Assembly: GCA_029880025.1 (NCBI GenBank)
Contig: JAOUPE010000065.1
Span: 1-8,059 of the forward strand
Direction: 5' to 3'
Source: Caldifarciminota bacterium
GTDB lineage: Bacteria; Hydrothermota; Tepidihabitantia; Tepidihabitantales; JAOUPE01
DNA: 8,059 bases
The notes under the pieces are model-generated. The model was not told the origin of the DNA and made no database searches. It worked only from the letters and a program-made list of their open reading frames with translations. Below are positions 1-6,162 of the stretch, piece after piece; position 1 is the first letter of the stretch; every line of letters begins with the position of its first letter. The position numbers were made by a program, and so were the translations under genes.

Positions 1-1004
1 TAAATATCAATACTGCCAAATTAGGGACACCTTTCACTATTTCGGTCGACGCGGTAAGTGGAACCACTACTGGTAGTTCTGCCTATGACCGAGCCCAAAC
101 GATTAAAGTTTTGTATAACTCAAAAACTCGTCCCCAGGATTTAGCTCGACCCGGTCATATCTTTCCGCTACGGGCGGTTGACGGCGGAGTCTTAAGAAGA
201 GCTGGGCATACCGAAGCTTCGGTCGATTTAGCCCGACTGGCTAAGCTGTATCCGGCTGGTGTTCTATGCGAAATAATGGATGATTCAGGCAAGATGGCAC
301 GACTGCCTGAATTAAAACCGATGGCGCAACGTTTTAATCTCAAAATGATTACGATACGAGACCTGATTGAATATCGTCGTAAAAGCGAAAAACTCATCAC
401 CCTAATTGTAAAAACAAGATTGCCCACTGCTCACGGTGATTTTTACCTTTATGTCTATGAAGACTTACTGGATGGTTACGCTCATTTAGCTTTAGTTAAG
501 GGTGATGTGCGTAACAAAGAGAATGTCTTAGTTCGAGTCCATTCTCAGTGTCTTACCGGAGATGTTTTTCATTCGATGCGCTGTGACTGCGGCGCCCAGT
601 TAGTAAAAGCTTTACAGTTGATTGCTAAAGAAGGCACCGGGGTCTTGCTTTATATGAGGCAAGAAGGAAGAGGCATCGGGTTAATAAATAAACTCAAATC
701 TTATGCCTTGCAAGATAAAGGACTGGATACAGTCGAATCCTCATTAGCGCTTGGTTTTGAACCGGATTTACGCGACTATGGAGTCGGTGCTCAGATTTTA
801 TGTGATTTAGGACTTTCTCGTATTCGTCTTTTGACCAATAACCCAAAAAAGATTGTCGGGCTTAAGGGATTCGGTCTCGAAATTACGGAAAGAATTCCGA
901 TATTGATTAAGCCAAACCGGAAAAATATTGGCTATTTAGTTACAAAACGAGATAAATTAGGTCACATTTTAGGATCGCTTGAAGAAGAAATTAATCGCCG
1001 ATGA
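1..1004 (+). CDS. ribBA: RibBA, bifunctional DHBP synthase / GTP cyclohydrolase II (5'-truncated)
   Basis: Cytosolic riboflavin enzyme with two activities: ribulose 5-phosphate to 3,4-dihydroxy-2-butanone 4-phosphate, and GTP ring opening to the diaminopyrimidine precursor. The reading frame is open from base 3, so the gene starts outside the window. About 333 residues are visible of a family usually near 400. In the visible part, the end of the DHBP synthase domain shows RPGHIFPL (49-56), GHTEA (68-72) and GVLCEIM. The cyclohydrolase II domain follows, with the zinc cysteines in CLTGDVFHSMRCDC (Cys183, Cys194, Cys196), QEGRGIGL (220-227), RDYGVGAQIL (257-266) and LLTNNPKK (276-283). Both halves keep their signature residues, so a true bifunctional enzyme is expected. 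A TTG at 111 is inside the domain and is not the start. It lies 33 bases upstream of ribH, in the same pathway. Confidence 0.97.
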   Translation, partial: NINTAKLGTPFTISVDAVSGTTTGSSAYDRAQTIKVLYNSKTRPQDLARPGHIFPLRAVDGGVLRRAGHTEASVDLARLAKLYPAGVLCEIMDDSGKMARLPELKPMAQRFNLKMITIRDLIEYRRKSEKLITLIVKTRLPTAHGDFYLYVYEDLLDGYAHLALVKGDVRNKENVLVRVHSQCLTGDVFHSMRCDCGAQLVKALQLIAKEGTGVLLYMRQEGRGIGLINKLKSYALQDKGLDTVESSLALGFEPDLRDYGVGAQILCDLGLSRIRLLTNNPKKIVGLKGFGLEITERIPILIKPNRKNIGYLVTKRDKLGHILGSLEEEINRR

Positions 1005-1037
1005 TATTTTTACCAATCAGATCCTAAAGGAGGAAAA

Positions 1038-1505
1038 ATGGAGAGGAAAGAATATAAGGGAAAACTGGATGCAACAGACAAGAAATTTGCCCTGGTCGTC
1101 TCAAGGTTTAACGAGTTTCTGAGTAAAGAGTTGCTGAATGGCGCAATCGATTGCTTAGAACGACATAATGCCAAAGCGGTAGAAATATTTTGGACACCAG
1201 GCAGTTTTGAAATACCCACCGTGGCTAAAACCTTAGCCGAGTCAAAACGGTTCAATGCGATTATTGCTTTAGGTGCCATTATCCGGGGTGATACGCCCCA
1301 TTTTGAATATATTGCAAGCGTGGTATCGAAAGCTATTGCTAAAATTGGCTATTCTATGGGCGTGCCGATTACTTTTGGCATAATCACCGCCGACACTATT
1401 GAACAAGCAATTGAACGAGCCGGCACCAAAGCTGGTAATAAAGGTTGGACCGCTGCTCTTTTTGCAATCGAGATGGCAAATCTGATGACAGAAATTGGGG
1501 GATAA
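1038..1505 (+). CDS. ribH: RibH, 6,7-dimethyl-8-ribityllumazine synthase
   Basis: Condenses 3,4-dihydroxy-2-butanone 4-phosphate (made by RibBA just upstream) with 5-amino-6-ribitylaminouracil to give the riboflavin precursor lumazine. The family forms pentamers or 60-subunit shells. The 155 residues match the usual length, and numbering runs almost in register with the Bacillus enzyme. Visible motifs are SRFNEF (22-27, aromatic substrate contact), PGSFEIP (54-60), GAIIRGDTPHFEY (79-91) with the catalytic His88, TFGI (112-115), and IERAGTKAGNKG (125-136) with Arg127 and Lys135. The ATG start is fixed by a strong Shine-Dalgarno, AAAGGAGG at 1026-1033, four bases upstream. It ends in TAA, after which the same frame stays open for 18 codons up to the nusB start (see findings). 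No riboflavin synthase gene is visible in the window. Confidence 0.97.
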   Translation: MERKEYKGKLDATDKKFALVVSRFNEFLSKELLNGAIDCLERHNAKAVEIFWTPGSFEIPTVAKTLAESKRFNAIIALGAIIRGDTPHFEYIASVVSKAIAKIGYSMGVPITFGIITADTIEQAIERAGTKAGNKGWTAALFAIEMANLMTEIGG

Positions 1506-1558
1506 AAACTGCCATCTAAGAAACAAGCCCAAGCAAGAAATTTAAAGAAAACCGAAAT

Positions 1559-1972
1559 ATGACAAATCGGAGGAGAGCTCGTGAGTGCGCAACTCAAGTA
1601 TTTTATCGCTACGATTTGGTTAATGAATCATTAGATAAAACAGTTCCCGAGACCATCCAAAAGCAAAATTTAAACCCTGAATCAACCGAATATTTTACCC
1701 GACTGGTACTAAACACGGTCAAGCACCTTTCTGAAATCGATAATTGTATTCAGAGGTATTTGAAGGGTTGGACTTTAGAACGGCTTGCCACGATCGACCG
1801 GACGATTCTTAGAATCGCTTGTTGCGAGTTGCTATTTTTCCCAGATATTCCACCCAAAGTTAGTATCAACGAAGCGGTTGATATTGCCAAGAAATACAGC
1901 GATGATGAATCAGGCAGATTCGTCAATGGTGTACTCGACGCGGTTTATAAATCGAAATCCATTGGTAAATAA
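1559..1972 (+). CDS. nusB: NusB, transcription antitermination factor
   Basis: NusB is a small all-helical RNA-binding protein. With NusE/S10 it binds boxA RNA and supports antitermination, chiefly of rRNA operons. The 137 residues match the family. The basic N-terminus RRRARECATQVFYRYDL (4-20), the central WTLERLATIDRTILRIACCE (71-90) and the C-terminal motif INEAVDIAKKYSDDES followed by GRFVNGVLDA are all typical. The only usable start is ATG 1559: an in-frame TAA lies at 1517-1519, and the N-terminal basic motif must be included. There is no clear Shine-Dalgarno before it, and the GGAGGAG at 1569-1575 is inside the gene. The start overlaps a TGA (ATGA, 1559-1562) in the ribH frame. ribH-nusB adjacency is common in bacteria, which supports the call. 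Confidence 0.95.
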   Translation: MTNRRRARECATQVFYRYDLVNESLDKTVPETIQKQNLNPESTEYFTRLVLNTVKHLSEIDNCIQRYLKGWTLERLATIDRTILRIACCELLFFPDIPPKVSINEAVDIAKKYSDDESGRFVNGVLDAVYKSKSIGK

Positions 1973-1975
1973 TCA

Positions 1976-2704
1976 ATGCGTTTAGGTATCTTCTCTGATG
2001 TCCATTCCAATCTTGAAGCATTAAAGGCAGCACTTGATTTCTTTGACGACGCCGATGTAACACAGTACCTATTTTTAGGTGACCTGGTTGGTTACGGCAC
2101 TAATCCTAACGAGTGTATCGAATTGGTCAAAAGACTACGCTGTGTCGCAATCGCCGGCAATCATGATTACGGTGTCTTACGAAAAACTCCCATCGACGAC
2201 TTCAATCCAGCCGCCGCCGAAGCCTTAATCTGGACCAGAGCAAATCTCAGCGAAGATTCTAAATTTTATATTGACTCCTTAGAACTTACCGAACGATTCG
2301 ACCCATTTTATTTAGTTCACGGTTCACCATCATCACCTCCGAGTTGGGATTATATATTCGCTTTAAAGGAAGCGGTCTATGAGTTCAATTATTTTTCCTC
2401 ACGAGTTTGTTTAATCGGGCATACCCATTATCCATTTGCCATAGAGAAACTACCGGACGGGACACTCCGAATGATTAAAGAGGAACAATTTATTTTGAAT
2501 GACAATAACCGGTATCTTATCAATGTCGGGAGTGTTGGACAACCGCGTGACGGTAACCCGCAAGCCTGTGTTCTCCTTTACGACTCAAGAAAAAATCAAT
2601 TCAATTTTAAGCGGTTGAGTTATGATATCAAGACCGCACAGCAGAAAATTATCTCAGCCGGGCTTCCACCCTATTTAGCCTATCGCTTAGCCCAGGGCAG
2701 ATAA
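1976..2704 (+). CDS. Calcineurin-like metallophosphoesterase, YfcE/ApaH-type superfamily
   Basis: Predicted cytosolic metal-dependent phosphoesterase of 242 residues, with no signal peptide or membrane segment. The full set of metallophosphatase motifs is present: DVHSN (Asp8, His10), GDLVGYG (Asp36), GNHD (Asn62, His63), VHGSP (His115) and GHTHYP (His149, His151). The INVGSVGQPRDG stretch (182-193) is typical of the compact metallophos_2 type branch. These residues build a two-metal site, so the protein should be an active hydrolase. The substrate (nucleotide, phosphodiester or phosphoprotein) cannot be read from the sequence. The ATG lies three bases after the nusB TAA, in the same frame, and has no clear Shine-Dalgarno, so translation is probably coupled to nusB. 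It is the last gene of this plus-strand group. A function linked to NusB or riboflavin is not shown. Confidence 0.9.
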   Translation: MRLGIFSDVHSNLEALKAALDFFDDADVTQYLFLGDLVGYGTNPNECIELVKRLRCVAIAGNHDYGVLRKTPIDDFNPAAAEALIWTRANLSEDSKFYIDSLELTERFDPFYLVHGSPSSPPSWDYIFALKEAVYEFNYFSSRVCLIGHTHYPFAIEKLPDGTLRMIKEEQFILNDNNRYLINVGSVGQPRDGNPQACVLLYDSRKNQFNFKRLSYDIKTAQQKIISAGLPPYLAYRLAQGR

Positions 2705-2752
2705 CCGAGTTGAATTCTAAAACTGCTTTGAATTAAAATGTAAATGGATAGC

Positions 2753-2774
2753 TAACTCTAATTATCTTAGGTTA
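2753..2774. terminator. Weak hairpin at the convergent operon junction, possible terminator
   Basis: In the short gap between two converging operons, TAACTCTAA (2753-2761) can pair with TTAGGTTA (2767-2774) with one bulged T and a 5-base loop. It overlaps the pyrC stop codon. The stem is AT-rich and lacks a clean U-tract on the plus strand. On the minus strand a moderately T-rich stretch follows. The position suits termination of one or both operons, but structural support is poor, and it may be chance. Confidence 0.2.
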
Positions 2775-4109
2775 ATCTTTAGAAAAATCGAAACCCCGAC
2801 CACCGGTAATGACCAGCATTACTTTTCCTATCAACTCCTTACCAATAAACGGTGAATTTTGGGATTTGGAATGAATTGATTCTCGTTTAAAAGTCCACTT
2901 AATTTTAGTGTCAAATATGACAAGATTTGCTTTTTTATCTATTTCAATTGTTGGTGGCTCCAGTTTTAAAATCTTTGCCGGTTCGACTGTCAGTTTTGCA
3001 ATGTAATCAACCATATTTAAATATTTCTTGACGACCAACTCTTCATAACCTAAGGCAAAAGCAGTTTGGAAACCAATCATTCCGAATGGCGCCAGGTCAA
3101 ATTCAACCTCTTTTTCCGAAGCCAGGTGTGGCGCATGGTCAGTGGCAATCGCATCGATTAAACCTTCTGATAATCCCTGTCTGATTGCTTCAACATCAGC
3201 CTGGGTTTGTAATGGTGGATTAACCTTATAGTTGGTATCAAATGTTGAACAAAACGCATCGGTCAATGAGAAATAATGAGGACAAGTTTCGCAGGTTATG
3301 TCAATTCCTTTTTCCTTTGCCCAACGAATTATCTCTACTGATTTTTTCGATGAGATATGAGCAAGATGGAGTCGGCTTTTAGTATAGTCGGCTAAAAGGA
3401 TGTGTTGATAGACCATCGCCGCTTCTGAAACATCCGGTATCCCTCTTAAGCCAAGCCTGGTCGATACAATACCCTCATTCATAACTCCGTCTTCGCTTAA
3501 CGCCTTCACTTCGCAATGGGACATAACCGGCAGGTCAAAGGCTTTAGTATATTCCAAGACCCGACGCATAACAAAAGGGTTTGATATCGGTTCACCATCA
3601 TCGGATACCGCTACAACACCAGCTTTAACCAAGCTGCCGATTTCTGAAATCTCTTCACCCTTGCGACCTTTTGTTGCTGCCCCTACCGTCAGAACCGAAG
3701 CAAAGTTTACTCGTGCTGATTCCTGTAAAATGAATCGGACGACACCTTCATTATCGATCGGCGGTTCGGTATTGGGCATACAACAAACTTTTGTGAAACC
3801 CCCCGACAATGCAGCATAACTTCCAGTCTCAATCGTCTCTTCATCTTCCCGACCCGGTTCACGAAGATGGGCGTGTAAATCAACAAATCCAGGTGCAACA
3901 TATTTGCCTTTAATATCAAATTCCTTTATATTGGATTCTGGTTTTGAGCCTTTTGCCGGTGACGATGTTTTATGAACTTTTACCGCTAAATTTTTAGCAA
4001 TCTTCTTGATGACGCCATCTTCGATATAGATATCGGACTGGAACATTCTCCGGTTCAGTGGGTCAATGATAGTGCCCCCGCTCAAGATTAGTTCGTTATT
4101 TTGTAGCAA
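2772..4109 (-). CDS. pyrC: PyrC, type I dihydroorotase
   Basis: Zinc amidohydrolase that cyclises carbamoyl aspartate to dihydroorotate, the third step of pyrimidine synthesis. Counted from the TTG start (445 residues), metal-site residues are His79 and His81 in DLHAHLR, the aspartate of VSDDGEP (Asp171), His198 in MSHCEV, His251 in LAHIS and Asp324 in ATDHAPH. MPNTEPP (111-117) is the substrate-side motif. The PGFVDLHAHLREPG stretch marks the type I (Bacillus, Aquifex, CAD-like) class. I chose TTG 4109 because AGAGGAG (4115-4121) sits five bases before it. The upstream ATG at 4127 would add six residues, has no Shine-Dalgarno and would put that motif inside the gene. Residues about 45-62 form a Lys/Ser/Pro-rich insert in the N-terminal beta-sandwich, probably a surface loop. 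It follows pyrB after a 34-base spacer. Confidence 0.95.
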   Translation of the reverse strand: MLQNNELILSGGTIIDPLNRRMFQSDIYIEDGVIKKIAKNLAVKVHKTSSPAKGSKPESNIKEFDIKGKYVAPGFVDLHAHLREPGREDEETIETGSYAALSGGFTKVCCMPNTEPPIDNEGVVRFILQESARVNFASVLTVGAATKGRKGEEISEIGSLVKAGVVAVSDDGEPISNPFVMRRVLEYTKAFDLPVMSHCEVKALSEDGVMNEGIVSTRLGLRGIPDVSEAAMVYQHILLADYTKSRLHLAHISSKKSVEIIRWAKEKGIDITCETCPHYFSLTDAFCSTFDTNYKVNPPLQTQADVEAIRQGLSEGLIDAIATDHAPHLASEKEVEFDLAPFGMIGFQTAFALGYEELVVKKYLNMVDYIAKLTVEPAKILKLEPPTIEIDKKANLVIFDTKIKWTFKRESIHSKSQNSPFIGKELIGKVMLVITGGRGFDFSKD

Positions 4110-4114
4110 ATTAT

Positions 4115-4121
4115 CTCCTCT
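4115..4121 (-). promoter_or_regulatory. Shine-Dalgarno that favours a TTG start for pyrC
   Basis: The minus strand reads AGAGGAG here, then five bases (ATAAT), then TTG at 4109. This is ideal spacing for the TTG. The ATG at 4127 lies upstream of the motif, so the motif cannot serve it. Confidence 0.7.
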
Positions 4122-4143
4122 GGTCATTGCGAAATTTAATGCT

Positions 4144-5094
4144 TCAGCTCGGTTCGGTCGATGAACTCTTCGGATATTCGCCTCCGGCTAATAGGTATAA
4201 TATTGCCATCCGTAACGCTACCCCGTTCTTAACCTGTTCCAATATTACCGAGTGTGGGCTGACCGAAACCTCGTGGTCCATCTCGACACCCCAGTTCACT
4301 GGACCTGGATGCATAATCGTTAATGGTTTTTTCAATTTTGTCAGCCGTTCTTTGGTCAAACCATAAAGAGCACGGTACTCGCGGATTGATGGGAATAGTC
4401 CTTTTTGTTGCCGTTCCAGTTGTATTCTCAAAACCTGTACCACATCGACTTCAGAAAGGATGTGGTCGAGTTTATAAAAAACCTCACAGCCAATTTTCTC
4501 AATGCCGGGTGGAATCAGCGTGGGTGGTCCACAAATTGCAACCCCTGCCCCCAATTTTGTGAACGCCGATATATCAGAACGGGCAACTCGGGAATGGGTG
4601 ATATCACCTAAAATCAGCAATTTTAGCCCATCCATTTTTTTGATTCGCTCCTTAATCGTGAAGACATCGGACAATGCTTGAGTAGGGTGCTCATGGGCAC
4701 CGTCCCCAGCATTAACAATAAATGCCATAAGTCTTTGGGCTAAAAAGTGGGCAGCACCGGGATGAGATGAACGAATCACCACACCCGCCACTTTCATCGC
4801 TTCGATATTTTTCGCCGTGTCGAGCAAGGTCTCTCCTTTTGTTACGGCTGAGGTCATAGCCGCAAAGTTAACACAATCGGCCGAAAGTCTTCTTGCCGCA
4901 ATCGCGAAAGAAGTGGCGGTACGGGTCGAAGGTTCAAAGAATAGATTTACTATTGTCTTGCCTCTTAATGCCGGCACGACCGGTATTGGTCGGTCTAAAA
5001 CTTGCCGAAAGGTTGCGGTCAAATCAAGAATTGCGAGAATTTCTGACTTTGATATATCGGCGATAGTTAAAAGGTTTTTTTGATTAAATTTCAT
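4144..5094 (-). CDS. pyrB: PyrB, aspartate carbamoyltransferase catalytic chain
   Basis: Joins carbamoyl phosphate and aspartate to give carbamoyl aspartate, the committed step of pyrimidine synthesis. The 316 residues match the catalytic chain. Carbamoyl-phosphate site motifs are FFEPSTRTATSF (52-63), the mobile loop with Lys86 in SAVTKGETLLDT, and HEHPTQAL (134-141). The aspartate domain carries VLRIQLERQ (221-229) with Arg223, and MHPGPVNWGVE (261-271). All expected catalytic residues are present. The ATG overlaps the pyrR TGA by four bases (ATGA, 5091-5094) with no Shine-Dalgarno, indicating translational coupling. No pyrI regulatory chain occurs in the window, so a plain trimer or a complex with the adjacent type I dihydroorotase (as known for Aquifex) is plausible, but that is inference. 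Confidence 0.96.
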   Translation of the reverse strand: MKFNQKNLLTIADISKSEILAILDLTATFRQVLDRPIPVVPALRGKTIVNLFFEPSTRTATSFAIAARRLSADCVNFAAMTSAVTKGETLLDTAKNIEAMKVAGVVIRSSHPGAAHFLAQRLMAFIVNAGDGAHEHPTQALSDVFTIKERIKKMDGLKLLILGDITHSRVARSDISAFTKLGAGVAICGPPTLIPPGIEKIGCEVFYKLDHILSEVDVVQVLRIQLERQQKGLFPSIREYRALYGLTKERLTKLKKPLTIMHPGPVNWGVEMDHEVSVSPHSVILEQVKNGVALRMAILYLLAGGEYPKSSSTEPS

Positions 5095-5618
5095 TTCCGA
5101 GAAACGTAAACGCCTTCCTTATTGTCTTCCTCTTCAACATATATATCAACCAAATCGTCCTTATTTGTTTTTATCCGCTTCCCCACATAATCGGGTGCGA
5201 TTGGTAATTCTCGATGACCCCGATCAACCAGTACTGCCAATTGAATCGATTTAGGTCGACCGAAATCTAAAATCTCGGTCAATGCGGCTCGAATCGTCCG
5301 GCCGGTAAAAATGACATCGTCGACCAAGACCATAATCTTATCGTTGATATCAAAATTTATCTCCGAACCTCGGACGATTGGGGTTTCGGCAATCAGTTGC
5401 AAATCATCTCGATACAAGGTTATATCAATTGCACCGACCGGGATTGTCTTTTCATCTTTTGATAATATTTTGACTAAACGTTGAGCTAAAGTCGCCCCCC
5501 GCCGTTTTATGCCAATAAAGGCAAGATTCTCAACCGTCTTATTTCTCTTTTTTATTTCAGAAGCGATTCGGTTAAGCGCCTTTTTGATTTCAGCGCTGCC
5601 CATTATCGCTTGAGTCAT
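5091..5618 (-). CDS. pyrR: PyrR, pyrimidine operon regulator / uracil phosphoribosyltransferase
   Basis: PyrR belongs to the phosphoribosyltransferase fold. In Bacillus it senses UMP/UTP versus PRPP and binds pyr mRNA to cause attenuation; many homologues also make UMP from uracil and PRPP. The 175 residues fit the family. Motifs are GIKRRGATLAQRL (36-48), DITLYRDDL (65-73), the PRPP loop VLVDDVIFTGRT (97-108) and VDRGHRELPIAPDYVGK (131-147), close to the Bacillus protein throughout. The ATG at 5618 lacks a Shine-Dalgarno and lies 35 bases after the upstream gene's stop. A second ATG five codons in is less likely from the family N-terminus. Its position just before pyrB and pyrC supports a regulatory role. 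I could not find the classical PyrR RNA-binding loop near the operon start, so the mode of control here is unknown. Confidence 0.95.
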   Translation of the reverse strand: MTQAIMGSAEIKKALNRIASEIKKRNKTVENLAFIGIKRRGATLAQRLVKILSKDEKTIPVGAIDITLYRDDLQLIAETPIVRGSEINFDINDKIMVLVDDVIFTGRTIRAALTEILDFGRPKSIQLAVLVDRGHRELPIAPDYVGKRIKTNKDDLVDIYVEEEDNKEGVYVSRK

Positions 5619-5653
5619 AACTTTTTTAAATCGATGAAATTATTATTGATAAT

Positions 5654-5938
5654 TTATTCATTTTGTGTTTTTGGCGGTACCGTCTCCTGTTTTTTCGGAG
5701 TTTTAGGCACACCCTTTTTAAGCAATATTGCCAAAGGAACCAGCACACAATAACCAATAACCAAAAGAATCGGAGCCAAGGTTATTGAACCCCTAGCCAG
5801 AGCGATGAAACCGACAATAATCACTATTATCCCAACCATCAAAATGATATAGTTATTCCTGCCTAAATTAATATTGGGTCTTGGTTTAACTTTAGCCTGT
5901 GGCTCGGGTTTCTTTTTCGCTTGCTTTGCTTGTTTCAT
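5654..5938 (-). CDS. Small two-helix membrane protein of unknown function
   Basis: A 94-residue protein that I cannot assign to a function. It has a Lys/Pro/Gln-rich basic N-terminus (1-27), a hydrophobic helix of about 20 residues starting at Asn29-Tyr30 (to about 49), a very short turn (ARGSI), a second helix from about 52 to 73 (starting TLAPILLVIGYCVLVP) and a basic, Pro-rich tail. By the positive-inside rule both ends face the cytoplasm. The NYI...GF...ITLAPI pattern recalls the small DUF3098-type hairpin proteins of Bacteroidota, but that is from memory and the loop here is shorter. The start is well supported by AAAGGAG (5947-5953), eight bases before the ATG. It lies just ahead of pyrR on the same strand and probably shares the pyr promoter. 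Its place in a pyrimidine operon is unexplained; a transporter seems unlikely at this size. Confidence 0.8.
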   Translation of the reverse strand: MKQAKQAKKKPEPQAKVKPRPNINLGRNNYIILMVGIIVIIVGFIALARGSITLAPILLVIGYCVLVPLAILLKKGVPKTPKKQETVPPKTQNE

Positions 5939-5954
5939 TTTCCTTACTCCTTTC

Positions 5955-6065
5955 TTAAACCGCTGAGCAATTAGGATTAAAACAAGATCTTATTTTCATC
6001 GATAGTTCTTCTCGGTCATAATCACTCTGTTTTCTCAATATTGTTTCGGGTAATTCTAATGACAT
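5955..6065 (-). CDS. Possible 36-codon leader ORF of the pyr operon
   Basis: ATG 6063-6065 opens a frame of 36 codons ending in TAA at 5955-5957. The product begins MSLELPETILRKQ and ends KIRSCFNPNCSAV. It is charged in the middle and has a C-x4-C pair (Cys28, Cys33). Arg and Glu codons (CGA, AGA, GAA) resemble those of the neighbours. The ATG lies six bases after the predicted -10 element, so the message would be leaderless or almost so; only GGAAA precedes it. The stop lies 16 bases before the membrane-protein start, just upstream of that gene's Shine-Dalgarno, as expected for a coupled leader peptide. An ORF of this size can arise by chance, so this stays tentative. Confidence 0.35.
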   Translation of the reverse strand: MSLELPETILRKQSDYDREELSMKIRSCFNPNCSAV

Positions 6066-6071
6066 TTTCCA

Positions 6072-6099
6072 ATAATACTAACTCAGACCATTTTGTCAA
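6072..6099 (-). promoter_or_regulatory. Sigma-70-type promoter of the pyr operon
   Basis: On the minus strand a perfect -35 box TTGACA (6094-6099) is followed after 16 bases by TATTAT (6072-6077), a five-of-six match to the -10 consensus. Transcription would start near 6064-6066, giving a leader of about 127 bases before the membrane-protein ATG. It is the best promoter match I saw on the minus strand in the 5939-6298 gap and is correctly placed to drive the leader ORF, the membrane protein and pyrR-pyrB-pyrC. Confidence 0.7.
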
Positions 6100-6141
6100 T
6101 CCAAAATAAAATAATTCATTAATAATCGAAGCGTTATTTAT

Positions 6142-6159
6142 AATTTACGCCGGTAAATT
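6142..6159. repeat. 18-bp inverted repeat upstream of the pyr promoter, possible operator
   Basis: AATTTAC (6142-6148), four bases GCCG, and GTAAATT (6153-6159) form a perfect 7-bp dyad. No U-tract follows on either strand, so it is not a standard terminator. Its centre lies about 85 bases upstream of the predicted pyr transcription start, a place where an activator or other DNA-binding protein could sit. It is also 140 to 157 bases after the aminotransferase stop. The function is inferred from symmetry alone. Confidence 0.35.
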
Positions 6160-6162
6160 GCT

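Noticed and set aside
1..110. FMN riboswitch for the riboflavin operon, or a ribBA start at the TTG at 111
   Set aside because: The ribBA frame is already open at the window edge and encodes conserved DHBP synthase residues, so any riboswitch and the true start lie outside.
1569..1583. GGAGGAG followed by GTG inside nusB as an alternative start
   Set aside because: The GTG is out of the nusB frame, and starting later would remove the conserved basic RRRARECA segment.
155..1597. Minus-strand open frames opposite ribBA, ribH and the start of nusB
   Set aside because: They are shadows; the plus-strand genes carry all the family motifs.
1785..1985. 66-codon plus-strand frame overlapping nusB
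   Set aside because: It is an out-of-frame shadow of the conserved NusB C-terminal half.
4127..5083. Plus-strand open frames opposite pyrB (68 to 88 codons)
   Set aside because: They mirror the conserved PyrB frame and have no independent evidence.
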